From: an uncultured Lachnospiraceae bacterium
Lineage (GTDB): Bacteria > Bacillota > Clostridia > Lachnospirales > Lachnospiraceae
Assembly (NCBI GenBank): GCA_910584845.1
Contig: CAJUDH010000001.1
Span: 247,431-311,430 of the forward strand
DNA: 64,000 bases
Reading direction: 5' to 3'
Under the pieces are notes generated by a model. That model did no database searches. It was not told the origin of the DNA and saw only the letters and a list, made by a program, of their open reading frames with translations. The position numbers and the translations under genes are program-made. Below, one piece after another: positions 42,212 through 50,665 of the stretch. Position 1 is the stretch's first letter; each line of letters begins with the position of its first letter.

Positions 42212-43498
42212 CTAGCAACTGCCATCCCCCACCATAATCCGTATAATTTCCTCGTTGGTCTGCTGCATACCGTCTTTCCCCAGCCTGCCTACGTTTTTGA
42301 TGGTGGCCTCTACCCCTTTTGTCACAATGCCGTCGCCGCCATAAAACTGCTGCCCCCTTTTATACATATTATAGCCCAGAATCCCTGCGTCCACCGCAGA
42401 AGCAATCTTTGCGGCACAGGATGCCTTGGCCCCGTCACAGACGATGCCAGACACAACTGCCAGGGCGTTGACTACGGTGTGGACCACCTCCTTATAACCG
42501 CCTCCACACAGGTAAGCAATGCCGGCCCCAGCCCCGGCCCCGGCATTTACCGCTCCACAGTAAGCCGAAAGCCTCCCGATCATGGATTTCTGGTGGATGG
42601 CGCAAAGGTTGGACAATGCCAGCGCCCGCAAAGTCGTATCCTCGTCACAACCCAGTTCCTTTGCATATACCAGCACCGGGACGGACACGGTAATACCCTG
42701 GTTGCCGCTTCCGGAATTAATGATTACTGGCAGTTCACAGCCGTTCATCCTGGCGTCTGAACCGGCGGCTGCCATGGCTTTAGCCCTGGTCTGTACGTCT
42801 TCTCCGCAGGAGTCCAGCAATACTTTCCCGATATTGGCCCCATAATCCCCTTCGATCCCCTCCCGGGCGATAGCCAGGTTAAAGTCAATCTGCCGTTGCA
42901 GCACTTCCCGAATATCTAAGGGGTCTACGGCATGGATAAAATCCCAAATCCCTTCCATGTCCAAAAGGCCGCGGTCCGTAAGCCCTTCTTCGTTTTCTTC
43001 CTCCACAGGCACATCCAATAGGACCTTTCCGCATTTTTCCTTATATACAATATTCGTGTGATAGTTGGCGATCCGCACTTTGCTCCATTCCCCGCCATAA
43101 TGCAGGGTCACAATGATGTCAAACGTAACATGGTTATCCACATGTTCCACTACAATAGGCACCGTTTCCAAAAATTCCCGGATCTCTTTTTCCTGGGCCG
43201 GGGTAACCTGAGAAATCACTTCCAGCTGCCGTGTTGCGTCCCCTGCCACAATACCGGCAGCCGCCGCGGCCGCAATGCCTTTCAGATGGCCTGTGTTGGG
43301 CACGATTACAGATTTGACGTTTTTGATAATGCTTCCGCTGGCCTCTACCTCCACCCGGTCAGGCAAAACCCCCAAAAGTTCCCTGGCTACTGCCGATGCA
43401 TAGGCAAGGGCGATTGGCTCCGTACACCCCATCGCCGGGATCAATTCTTCTTTTAATATGTCAATGTATGCTTGATACCTGATATCTGATTTGTCCAT
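42212..43498 (-). CDS. cyuA: L-cysteine desulfidase/L-serine dehydratase family protein (CyuA/YhaM)
   Basis: Protein of 428 aa of the UPF0597/CyuA family, [4Fe-4S] enzymes that release sulfide and ammonia from cysteine to give pyruvate. The signature IPAMGCTEPIALAYA with the first cluster Cys (about 25) is at the N-terminus; further Cys are in NLCAIHQKSMIG and in IAYLCGGGYKE, with the NSGSGNQGI and GAGAGAGIAYL loops. It is the last gene of the ABC/UroD transcript, 62 bases after a permease. The family also acts on serine, so the substrate is uncertain. Confidence 0.88.
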   Translation of the reverse strand: MDKSDIRYQAYIDILKEELIPAMGCTEPIALAYASAVARELLGVLPDRVEVEASGSIIKNVKSVIVPNTGHLKGIAAAAAAGIVAGDATRQLEVISQVTPAQEKEIREFLETVPIVVEHVDNHVTFDIIVTLHYGGEWSKVRIANYHTNIVYKEKCGKVLLDVPVEEENEEGLTDRGLLDMEGIWDFIHAVDPLDIREVLQRQIDFNLAIAREGIEGDYGANIGKVLLDSCGEDVQTRAKAMAAAGSDARMNGCELPVIINSGSGNQGITVSVPVLVYAKELGCDEDTTLRALALSNLCAIHQKSMIGRLSAYCGAVNAGAGAGAGIAYLCGGGYKEVVHTVVNALAVVSGIVCDGAKASCAAKIASAVDAGILGYNMYKRGQQFYGGDGIVTKGVEATIKNVGRLGKDGMQQTNEEIIRIMVGDGSC

Positions 43499-43560
43499 AT
43501 CTCTATGTCATCCTTCCGTAACAGTCCAACCGTTTCCATACTGTGCCTGCCCTTTTTTCA

Positions 43561-44394
43561 TCAGCCTTTTACTGCGCCTTCCATAATCCCCGCCTTCTGG
43601 AATTTTTCCAAAATAAGGTATAGCACAATAATAGGGATAATAACCAATGTAGTCCCGGCCAATATTACCGGCCAAGGTGTGGACAGCCCTTCGCTGACCG
43701 GAAGCAGGGAAATCGTCACCATCAAGGTATATTTGGCTTGCTTCCTTAAATACAGCAACGGCCAGAAAAAGTCATTCCAACGGGCGATCAAGGTTATGGC
43801 CCCCCAGGAAGCCATAGCCGGCTTAATCACCGGAAGGATTACCTTCATAAAAATCCCGAAATCGCTGCATCCGTCAATCCGGGCGGCCTCTACCAGCTCG
43901 TCAGGCACATCTGTGATATATTGGTTCATGTAGAAAATCCCCACTGCCGTGGCAATCCTTGGTATTACTAAAGACCAAAGGCTGTTGACCAGCCCCACCT
44001 TCCTCATGATAATAAACAAAGGCACCGACCCCACTTCCGGCGGTACCAGCATGGTTGCGATCACAAAGTAAAATAAAAACTTCCTTCCGGGGAACCGGTA
44101 TTTTGCAAAGGCGAATCCTGCCAAAGCACAGAAGAATAAGGAAGTAATGGTTCCCATAATCGTGGTGAACACACTGTTAAAGGTGTTTTGCCACACAGGG
44201 ATCATCTCAAACAGCCTCTTAAAATTCGCCAGTGTTGGATGTTCTACTATAATAGAATGGAAACCGGTAACGCTTTCCGAAGTACTTTTAATTGAAATCA
44301 GGCACATCCAGACAATCGGGAACAGGCATAACAATGTAATAACCCCCAATATGCCATAAATCGCCGAAGAATACATCGTGTTATTCCGTTTCAT
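43561..44394 (-). CDS. carbohydrate ABC transporter permease (MalG type)
   Basis: Inner-membrane subunit of 277 aa with about six helices. The family loop that docks the ATPase is EAARIDGCSDFGIFMKVILPVIKPA (EAAxxDG-type, residues about 190-214), read here in two parts: EAARIDGCSD and ILPVIKPAMA. It pairs with the permease encoded 14 bases upstream. No ATP-binding subunit is in the cluster, so a shared MsmX-like ATPase is expected. AAGGAGG precedes the ATG. Confidence 0.93.
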   Translation of the reverse strand: MKRNNTMYSSAIYGILGVITLLCLFPIVWMCLISIKSTSESVTGFHSIIVEHPTLANFKRLFEMIPVWQNTFNSVFTTIMGTITSLFFCALAGFAFAKYRFPGRKFLFYFVIATMLVPPEVGSVPLFIIMRKVGLVNSLWSLVIPRIATAVGIFYMNQYITDVPDELVEAARIDGCSDFGIFMKVILPVIKPAMASWGAITLIARWNDFFWPLLYLRKQAKYTLMVTISLLPVSEGLSTPWPVILAGTTLVIIPIIVLYLILEKFQKAGIMEGAVKG

Positions 44395-44408
44395 AGCCTC
44401 CTCCTTTC

Positions 44409-45287
44409 CTACAGCTCGCCCTGGTTGCGGCGGACCAAGAACTGGATGACGGAAATCACCATCAAAATCAGGATCAGCACCACGCCAATGGCCGACGCAT
44501 ATCCCATGTTAAACACATTAAACCCAGATTCATACATGTACTGGAACAGGGATGAATTGGAAGTCCCCGGCCCTGGCAAAATATAAGATTCGTTGAATAG
44601 CTTCCACATATCCACCGTCAACGTCACCGAACAGAAAAACAAAATGTTCTTTAATGAAGGAAGGGTGATGTACCAAAACTGCTGTAAAGAACCGGCACCG
44701 TCTACTGTGGCCGCCTCGTAATAGTCCCTGGAAATATTTAAAAGCCCGGACAGCAAAATCATGGTAAACCATGGCGTGTACCGCCATATATTCAAAATAA
44801 TAACCGGTATTTTAGAAAAAGTAGTGCTGGTAAGCCAAGGGACCTTAGACCCTCCCGCCATGGAAATCACTTCGTTGATCAACCCTACATTCTCATCAAA
44901 TAACATGCGGAAAATCAACCCCATAGCAATAGCTGCACAAACATTTGGCAAAAAGGTTGCTGTTTTAAAAAACGCCCTGGCGCGGTTGCTCTTTAAAAAA
45001 CGGCTGTTAAGCAGGCAAGCAATCAGCAAAGCGTAGCATAAAATCAAAACCAGGCCGGTACCCCAATAAATTACCGTGTTGCCCAGGGACTCCCAAAACA
45101 TGTTGTCGATCATCATTTTCTGATAATTGCCCAATCCGCAAAACTCAGGGGAGCCGATGCCCTTCCAGTTAGTGAGGCTGATATAAAAAGTCCAAAGGGT
45201 CGGAATGAGTTGAAACACGAAAAACAAAATGAAAAACGGTAAAATAAACAGATAAGGGGCTTTATATTTCTTTAAAGTCTTTAACAC
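44409..45287 (-). CDS. carbohydrate ABC transporter permease (MalF type)
   Basis: Permease of 292 aa with an N-terminal helix FILPFFILFFVFQLIPT, the YISLTNWKG block typical of sugar importers, and the EAA loop YYEAATVDGAGSLQQFWYITLP (about 195-216). The start is GTG with GAGGAGG upstream. It forms the heterodimer with the MalG-type subunit and receives substrate from the binding protein encoded upstream; a hairpin lies between the two. Confidence 0.93.
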   Translation of the reverse strand: MLKTLKKYKAPYLFILPFFILFFVFQLIPTLWTFYISLTNWKGIGSPEFCGLGNYQKMMIDNMFWESLGNTVIYWGTGLVLILCYALLIACLLNSRFLKSNRARAFFKTATFLPNVCAAIAMGLIFRMLFDENVGLINEVISMAGGSKVPWLTSTTFSKIPVIILNIWRYTPWFTMILLSGLLNISRDYYEAATVDGAGSLQQFWYITLPSLKNILFFCSVTLTVDMWKLFNESYILPGPGTSNSSLFQYMYESGFNVFNMGYASAIGVVLILILMVISVIQFLVRRNQGEL

Positions 45288-45354
45288 GATATCCCTCCTC
45301 GTGCAGAATCATGGATGCAGACACCTGCAATGCCATGCATGTATCCCTTAGGTA

Positions 45355-45395
45355 AAATCCGGCAAAACACACCCAAGTGCATTTTGCCGGACAGA
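45355..45395 (-). terminator. intercistronic hairpin after binding-protein gene
   Basis: TCCGGCAAAAT (45381-45391 on the minus strand) pairs with GTTTTGCCGGA (45358-45368), followed by TTTTACC. It lies just after the binding-protein stop and before the permeases. This kind of hairpin commonly keeps the binding-protein message more abundant than that of the permeases. Confidence 0.6.
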
Positions 45396-45412
45396 AACTC
45401 ATGAACCGTTGA

Positions 45413-46843
45413 TTATTGGGCTACTTCAGCCTTTCCAATCTTCGCCTTCAGGTTCTTATCCATGTTGGCGATCGCATCTTCCATGGATTGGTTGCCTGCC
45501 ACGTATTTCTCCAGCTCCGCAGAAATAATCTCGTCCGCCTCTGCGTCCTGTGGCGTTACCGCCATATTTTCCGCGCCATTTTCCAGGCATTTGCCTTCCA
45601 TCTCACGGAACGACATGCCACCGTAAAACTCAGACGGCTCTTTCCAGAAGGGGTCTTCCAGCATTTCCTTGGATACAGGGTTGGAATAGGGGGCATTCTG
45701 TTCCTCCATGGAATTGACCCAAACTTCTTTTGCCTCAATATCAAACGTAAAATCATACCACATCATGCGGAACAGCTCGGAATAAGGGTTGTCGCCTTTT
45801 TCCACAATACCCATAAACTGGGAAACCGGGGCCCCGGCCTTATCTACGCCTTCAAATGCGGGGGCAGGCATCACTCTCCACTGGCCTTTGGTTGCCTCGC
45901 AGTTCTGCCTCATAAATTCATCCCAGAACGCACCAATCAGGAAAGTGGCAACTTTTTGGTTGTTGATGGCATCATAAAGCGCCGGCTCCATAATGGTAGT
46001 CTTCATCATCAGGCCTTCTTTATTCATGGTATCCAACGCGCCCAGGGCTTTCTTGGTGCCTTCGTCGCTGCCGATAACCACTTCACCGTTGTCGTCCCAA
46101 ATCTTTGCACCGGCAGAAGGCATCAGGCCCCGGCGCCCCCAATACCTCCAGGTTTTGCTGGTGGGGTCGATGTAAGATAAGTAAACCTCCCCGCCGCTTT
46201 TTTCTTTCAGCTGCCGGCCGGCCTCGATATAGCCCTCCATGGTAGACATGGTTTCCGGGTCAATGCCATATTCATCAAAAATGTCTTTGTTATAAAACAG
46301 GACTTGAGGGCGTACAGAATCCGGCAGGGCGTAAATCTTCCCGTCGATGGTCGCATCCGTCGTTGCCCCGTCCACCATCTTGTCCAAAAGAGGGGCCAGG
46401 TATTCAGTCTCGTCCTTCAAAAGGCCTGCTTTAGCCAAGTCCATAATCGTTACCGGATCAAGCATAGCGGCATCCGGCAGGTCTTCGGTAGCCCCGGATA
46501 AGGCAGTCATGGTGATTTTTTCCCGAATATCTGCCGTTCCTTCTGTCTGTACAAACTCAATCTTCACATCCGGGGCGATGTCCCTGTGGTTTTCCAGCCA
46601 GGTCTCAAAATACTGCTGGCGATATTGGGGGTTTCCCATGGCATACACGGTAAGGGTACCTGCCGGATATACGGTATCCGGGGCTTCCTGGCCACCCTCT
46701 TTCGCCGGCGCCTCCTGGCCGCTGCCCTGGTCCGCCGCTTTCGTCGCAGCCGTCTCCGTTGTGCCGCCTCCGCCGCCGCACGCTGCCAGGCTGCTTGCCG
46801 CCATCATTGCCGCCAAAGCCAATGCAATCTTTTTCTTCATCAT
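45413..46843 (-). CDS. ABC transporter substrate-binding lipoprotein
   Basis: Extracellular solute-binding protein family 1, 476 aa. A lipoprotein signal (MMKKKIALALAAMM, lipobox LAAC) is followed by a Gly/Thr/Ala/Glu-rich linker (about 25-60) and the two-lobed domain: GTLTVYAMGNP, the MLDPVTIMDLAKAGLL block, KIYALPDSVRPQVLFYNKDIF and KSGGEVYLSYIDP. It would capture an oligosaccharide or similar ligand outside the cell. ATG 46843 is seven bases from GGAGG; the longer frame is rejected. Confidence 0.92.
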   Translation of the reverse strand: MMKKKIALALAAMMAASSLAACGGGGGTTETAATKAADQGSGQEAPAKEGGQEAPDTVYPAGTLTVYAMGNPQYRQQYFETWLENHRDIAPDVKIEFVQTEGTADIREKITMTALSGATEDLPDAAMLDPVTIMDLAKAGLLKDETEYLAPLLDKMVDGATTDATIDGKIYALPDSVRPQVLFYNKDIFDEYGIDPETMSTMEGYIEAGRQLKEKSGGEVYLSYIDPTSKTWRYWGRRGLMPSAGAKIWDDNGEVVIGSDEGTKKALGALDTMNKEGLMMKTTIMEPALYDAINNQKVATFLIGAFWDEFMRQNCEATKGQWRVMPAPAFEGVDKAGAPVSQFMGIVEKGDNPYSELFRMMWYDFTFDIEAKEVWVNSMEEQNAPYSNPVSKEMLEDPFWKEPSEFYGGMSFREMEGKCLENGAENMAVTPQDAEADEIISAELEKYVAGNQSMEDAIANMDKNLKAKIGKAEVAQ

Positions 46844-46883
46844 AATCTTTCCTCCTGTTTTTATAAATATTTTTAACAAGTTC

Positions 46884-47849
46884 TCAGTCTCGTGCTGCCT
46901 GTACGGCTGCTTTCAGCAAGGCCATATCCTGCTCCGTCGCCAAGGTACAGTCCGCCCCCAAAATAAAACCTGTCCTGCCAAATTCCCGTATCACTTTATG
47001 GACTTCTTCCCGGACTGCCTCCCCGGGGCCGTCTACCAGGACGCCGTGGCGGTTGGGCAGGCCTCCCATTATGGTTTTTCCCGGGAAAAGCTTTTTCCCT
47101 TCTTCCAGGGAGTACGGCGCTTCATAGACGCCCCAGTTTACCACGTCTGTGTATACGTCGTAGCCTTTATACCGTTCCATATTCAGGCCGTCTTTGCAGA
47201 TGTGGAGGAAGCAATATCCGCCGGCATCCTTAATGCTCTTCATAATTTGCAAATCCAAGGGCTTAATGTAACGTTCAAATTCCTCATCTGTAAAAAACCT
47301 TTTCTCGCCGCCCAACGCCGCGTAATAAACGCCGTCCACACCCAAACGGATATATTCTTTTGCCAGCTGGCACATAACATCCGCAATCCTCTTCATACCG
47401 GCCAGCACCGTGGCTTCATCTTCATGGAGCAAGCGGCACAGTTTTTCCCGGATCGAGTCATAAGTATACCCTGGCTCCATCTTTTCCAGCGGATGGATGG
47501 AAGAAGCCGTAACCCCATGGAGGGTACCTAAAATAAACGCGTCTTTCTCACACCGCTCAAGGATCTTTTTTACCAAAGCGATCTGGTCTTGCATAAATGG
47601 GTCTTCCAAAGACATCTCCCTTACCATATGGTAATCCGGGCCGTGGTGGATCTCCCCCATATAAGGCACCAGGTTTTCATTCATAATCTTCAGAATATCC
47701 GTGTCGCTCTCTTCAAAAAACCGAATATGTGCGTCTACTGCCACATCGCCAAAAGCAGCCTCTGTAGGAAAATGGAGGGAAAAACCAGAAGGGACCTTAT
47801 CCGGCTCCCTACCCTCAATCGCTGCAACCACCCGTTCTTTCTTCGTCAT
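46884..47849 (-). CDS. UroD-fold protein with thiol-methyltransferase zinc motif
   Basis: Protein of 321 aa of the uroporphyrinogen decarboxylase family. It starts MTKKERVVAAIEGREPDKVP and has HGVTASSIHPLEKM and KPLDLQIMKSIKDAGG. A His-x-Cys pair (FLHICKDG, about 216 and 218) and a later Cys (ILGADCTLA, about 301) give the HxC-Xn-C zinc site of MtaA/MtbA-type methylcobalamin:thiol methyltransferases, which true haem-pathway HemE lacks. It therefore probably moves a methyl group to or from a thiol. ATG 47849 has GGAGG eight bases ahead. It opens the ABC/CyuA transcript. Confidence 0.8.
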   Translation of the reverse strand: MTKKERVVAAIEGREPDKVPSGFSLHFPTEAAFGDVAVDAHIRFFEESDTDILKIMNENLVPYMGEIHHGPDYHMVREMSLEDPFMQDQIALVKKILERCEKDAFILGTLHGVTASSIHPLEKMEPGYTYDSIREKLCRLLHEDEATVLAGMKRIADVMCQLAKEYIRLGVDGVYYAALGGEKRFFTDEEFERYIKPLDLQIMKSIKDAGGYCFLHICKDGLNMERYKGYDVYTDVVNWGVYEAPYSLEEGKKLFPGKTIMGGLPNRHGVLVDGPGEAVREEVHKVIREFGRTGFILGADCTLATEQDMALLKAAVQAARD

Positions 47850-47875
47850 ATTGTTGACCTCCTTCATAACGTTAT

Positions 47876-47896
47876 AATAATATTTGTAATATTATC
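47876..47896. promoter_or_regulatory. palindromic operator before UroD/ABC operon
   Basis: AATAATATT-TGT-AATATTATC on the plus strand is a 9-3-9 dyad with one mismatch, placed 20-40 bases downstream of the -10 box and before the ribosome site. The divergently placed neighbour is a GntR/FCD regulator (48265-48912, same strand), the most likely binder. Confidence 0.5.
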
Positions 47897-47915
47897 AGTA
47901 ATCTTATTAATGTGA

Positions 47916-47944
47916 ATTATACACATATAACCCCTTTTTGTCAA
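47916..47944 (-). promoter_or_regulatory. consensus promoter of UroD/ABC/CyuA operon
   Basis: TTGACA (47939-47944) and TATAAT (47916-47921) on the minus strand with a 17-base spacer: a perfect sigma-A promoter. Such strength normally requires repression, which fits the downstream dyad. The rest of the gap up to 48197 is GC-rich and shows no gene. Confidence 0.85.
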
Positions 47945-48197
47945 CTGGTTTTTGTATATTTTTAATTATTTCTTCTTACATTCCATTCTTCCTTTGTTTA
48001 TTATTTCAAATTCCTTCCTACCCAATGCACAGCTTTAAGGGAAGGCCAAGGCTTTTACCAAAATCCCTCTCCCTTGAAACCCTATCAGCCGCCTCCCTTT
48101 TCCGTAACCCAGCCTGGCCGCCCGGTTCATGACAGCCTGGCTGCCCCTGCCTATGGCCCGGTGCATGGGGCCTTCCCCTTCCGCAACTGTGAGGCAC

Positions 48198-48239
48198 AAT
48201 AAAAAGGCAGAAAACGGCGCATCCCGCTTTCTGCCTTTA
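48198..48239 (-). terminator. terminator after gntR
   Basis: On the minus strand AAAGGCAGAAA and TTTCTGCCTTT form a stem around CGGGATGCGCCG-like loop bases, followed by TTATT. It lies 26 bases past the regulator stop. Confidence 0.8.
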
Positions 48240-48264
48240 AGCCTTATTCCAAACAGCAAACCTG

Positions 48265-48912
48265 TCAAAGGAAATAATTTTCCTGTATCTGTTCCCTTAC
48301 GTTTAAAATATCTTTTTGAAGCATCAGGAGCGCCCTTTCCACATCCTGTTCTTCCAAAGCGTCGATAACCGCCCGGTGGAAATATCCGTTGGATTCCACA
48401 TTTTTATTCCAGGCATTATGAAAATACTGTGCCACATACTGGCGGGATTTTAATAATGCCCTTTCAATGGTATCGCACAAATAGGCATTGCCACCCAATT
48501 CACATAGCTTAATATGGAAATCCGTGTTCCGGTCCCAGTTTACCGCGACTTTACGGCTCTCGGTATTATTGGTAATCGTTTCCAAAGACCGGAGCATCCG
48601 CAAGTCTTCTTCCGTGATTTTAGGCGCCGTCCTTTTTAGGTTAGCCGTCTCCAAATCAATCCGCACCTCCAACAGATCCAAAATCTCCTTAATGGAGATC
48701 TGCACTACCTGGTACCCGACACGGGGGATACTTTTCAATACGCCGTCTTTACACAATTCGATCAGCGCTTCCCTCACCGGGGATTTGCTCATGGCATAGC
48801 GTTCTACGATCTCCCCCTCCGTGACGATGGCGTTCGGCTTGTAAATCCCCTCTTCAATATCATGATAGAGCCATTCAACCGCTGTTTCTTTTAATGTTTT
48901 TTTTGCTTTCAT
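48265..48912 (-). CDS. GntR family regulator (FadR/FCD subfamily)
   Basis: Transcription factor of about 215 aa. The N-terminal winged helix has KETAVEWLYHDIEEGIY, the VTEGEIVERYAMSKSPVREALIEL recognition segment (seen in two parts, EIVERYAMSKSPVREAL and KDGVLKSIPRVGYQV) and the FCD ligand domain follows (about 85-210; LEVRIDLETANLKRTAPK, then NTDFHIKLCELGGN with metal-type His/Asp positions). It probably represses the UroD/ABC/CyuA operon that follows. ATG 48912 has GAGG six bases ahead; the longer frame has no support. Confidence 0.9.
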   Translation of the reverse strand: MKAKKTLKETAVEWLYHDIEEGIYKPNAIVTEGEIVERYAMSKSPVREALIELCKDGVLKSIPRVGYQVVQISIKEILDLLEVRIDLETANLKRTAPKITEEDLRMLRSLETITNNTESRKVAVNWDRNTDFHIKLCELGGNAYLCDTIERALLKSRQYVAQYFHNAWNKNVESNGYFHRAVIDALEEQDVERALLMLQKDILNVREQIQENYFL

Positions 48913-49077
48913 CCTTAACCTCGCCATCTGAAAAGCCATCTGCACCGGTATGCCTATGCAAAATCGCTTTGCCGGGTATTCTAGTGTACTGGCCCTTGGC
49001 TCCCGGGCTAATTGTGCAGAATATATTTTCCGCCTGCCAGGCGGCCCGTACACCGGCTATCTGTTTTTCTGTGGGTT

Positions 49078-49106
49078 AGCATATCATAAATAAAAAGGTT
49101 TTTCAA
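49078..49106 (-). promoter_or_regulatory. promoter of gntR
   Basis: TTGAAA (49101-49106) and TATGCT (49078-49083) on the minus strand with a 17-base spacer. The remaining bases up to lrgB contain an AT-rich stretch without a gene. Confidence 0.5.
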
Positions 49107-49206
49107 TATTTGTTCCGTTTCTTTTGTCCGGATTTGTCAATTCTGTTTACTCTCGGGGCAGAAGTTATATAATGATAATAATTACTATTTTATATTTTTG
49201 CCCCCT

Positions 49207-49899
49207 TTACAAAAAATGTGCAAATATGCTCGCCCCCACCACAGTAAACATCCCCGAAACAACAATGGACAGGCTGCTCATGGCCCCTTCCACAGCCCCC
49301 ATTTCCATAGCCTTCGCCGTCCCCACCGCATGGGAAGCCGTCCCTATCGCTACCCCTTTGGCCATCGGGTCGGTAATCTTACATATTTTGCAGACCATTT
49401 CCGCGAACAGGTTCCCGATTACTCCGGTAATAATAATTACGGCTACCGTTATGGAAACATGCCCGCCCAGTTCTTCTGATACCCCCATGCCAATAGCTGT
49501 GGTAACGGATTTCGGCAAAAACGTCACATATGAAGTATGGTCAAACCGGAATACAAACGCCAAGAGCAAAACACTGGCCAGGCTGGTAACTACCCCCACG
49601 GCAATCCCCGCCAGAACCGCCCGCCAATTCCGTTTTAACAATTCCATCTGTTCATACAAAGGGACAGCCAGGCATACGGTAGCCGGCGTAAGCAAAAAGG
49701 AAAGGTATCTTGCCCCTTCCTGGTAAACGGCGCAGTCAATGTGGAAACAAAGCAGAAATAAAATAGTCAGCAAAATAGCGATTAATAGCGGGTTAAAAAT
49801 CGCCATTTTCAATTTCTTTTTCAACAAACAACCCGCCCCATAAAAAAGCAGGCTGATCCATACGCCAAAAAACACCGAATTTTCAAAAAATCCATTCAT
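49207..49899 (-). CDS. lrgB: LrgB/CidB-family membrane protein
   Basis: Membrane protein of 230 aa with about six helices. Family landmarks: NPLLIAILLTILFL, the LTPATVCLAVPLYEQ block, LPKSVTTAIGMGVSEELGG (the LrgB signature, about 130-150) and GTASHAVGTAKAMEMG. Related proteins move small organic acids such as pyruvate or modulate murein hydrolase export. ATG 49899 has GGAGGGG ahead and overlaps the end of lrgA by four bases, so the pair is translationally coupled. Confidence 0.9.
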   Translation of the reverse strand: MNGFFENSVFFGVWISLLFYGAGCLLKKKLKMAIFNPLLIAILLTILFLLCFHIDCAVYQEGARYLSFLLTPATVCLAVPLYEQMELLKRNWRAVLAGIAVGVVTSLASVLLLAFVFRFDHTSYVTFLPKSVTTAIGMGVSEELGGHVSITVAVIIITGVIGNLFAEMVCKICKITDPMAKGVAIGTASHAVGTAKAMEMGAVEGAMSSLSIVVSGMFTVVGASIFAHFL

Positions 49900-50261
49900 G
49901 GCCTTCCCCTCCGTTTTGCCCCAAACCGCACCATAAACTGTACCGCCTTGCCTGACGCCGCCATAACGGCAAAAGTTGTGGCCAGCGTAATAACGCCATA
50001 TGGAAGCCAAGCCTTTTGAATCAGCGGCCAGGAATCCATCAGGCCCACTGCCGCCGGTATAAACATTACCGGCATCGCCTCAATCAAAAATACACTGGCT
50101 TCCTTTATGGCAGCCACGGGAACCACTTTCGTTTCCAATGCCAGCAGCAGCAAAAAGGTTCCGTATATGCTCGCAGGAACGGGAAACGGCAACCACGCAT
50201 GTAAAGCTTCCCCAACAAATGAAAAAAACAAAATAACCCCAAATTGCTTTAAATATTTCAA
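49896..50261 (-). CDS. lrgA: LrgA/CidA-family holin-like protein
   Basis: Membrane protein of 121 aa with four hydrophobic segments. FFSFVGEALHAWLPFPVPASIYG at the N-terminus (SIYGTFLLLLAL) and AMPVMFIPAAVGLMDSWPL are typical of LrgA/CidA. It would form a membrane complex with LrgB. Translation starts at TTG (50259-50261) with a strong AGGAGGGG. The promoter at 50339-50367 serves the pair. Confidence 0.88.
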   Translation of the reverse strand: MKYLKQFGVILFFSFVGEALHAWLPFPVPASIYGTFLLLLALETKVVPVAAIKEASVFLIEAMPVMFIPAAVGLMDSWPLIQKAWLPYGVITLATTFAVMAASGKAVQFMVRFGAKRRGRP

Positions 50262-50338
50262 GCGATCCCCTCCTTTATATGGGTATGTATTTCCATCATC
50301 CGGCGCCAGCGGTAATCGCTGACAGCCGCAGCCCGTTC

Positions 50339-50367
50339 AAGATACCATGTATCCTTCCATAAGTCAA
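50339..50367 (-). promoter_or_regulatory. promoter of lrgAB
   Basis: TTGACT (50362-50367) and TATCTT (50339-50344) on the minus strand with a 17-base spacer. The leader folds as CAGCG/CGCTG. The rest of the 404-base divergent gap (50368-50665) holds no gene and no promoter for the glycerate kinase that I can call with confidence. Confidence 0.5.
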
Positions 50368-50665
50368 TAAAAAATATTTTCCACTCCCGGCTGCCTATAT
50401 ATCCGGCCCTATGCATGATATAATCTTAATAAACCGGTCGGCGCCGTTTTGCGTCCGGCTAAAAAAGCACTGTTTTTGAAAGGAATTGCAGGTAGCCTCC
50501 GGAAAATACATGGCCTTTTCCAAAACAAACCTCTGCCCGGCCCCCCTTTATTTTGCTGGTCAGAATTTGCCGGGTACCTACATATAACCGGTCTGTGGCC
50601 GGCAGAAAAACAGCCTTAAAACCAGGCAAAAAATCATTAGAATTTATAATAAAAGGAGGATCGTC

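Noticed and set aside
48035..48268. 77-codon minus-strand frame downstream of gntR
   Set aside because: It covers the gntR terminator hairpin, overlaps the gntR end and shows no recognisable domain.
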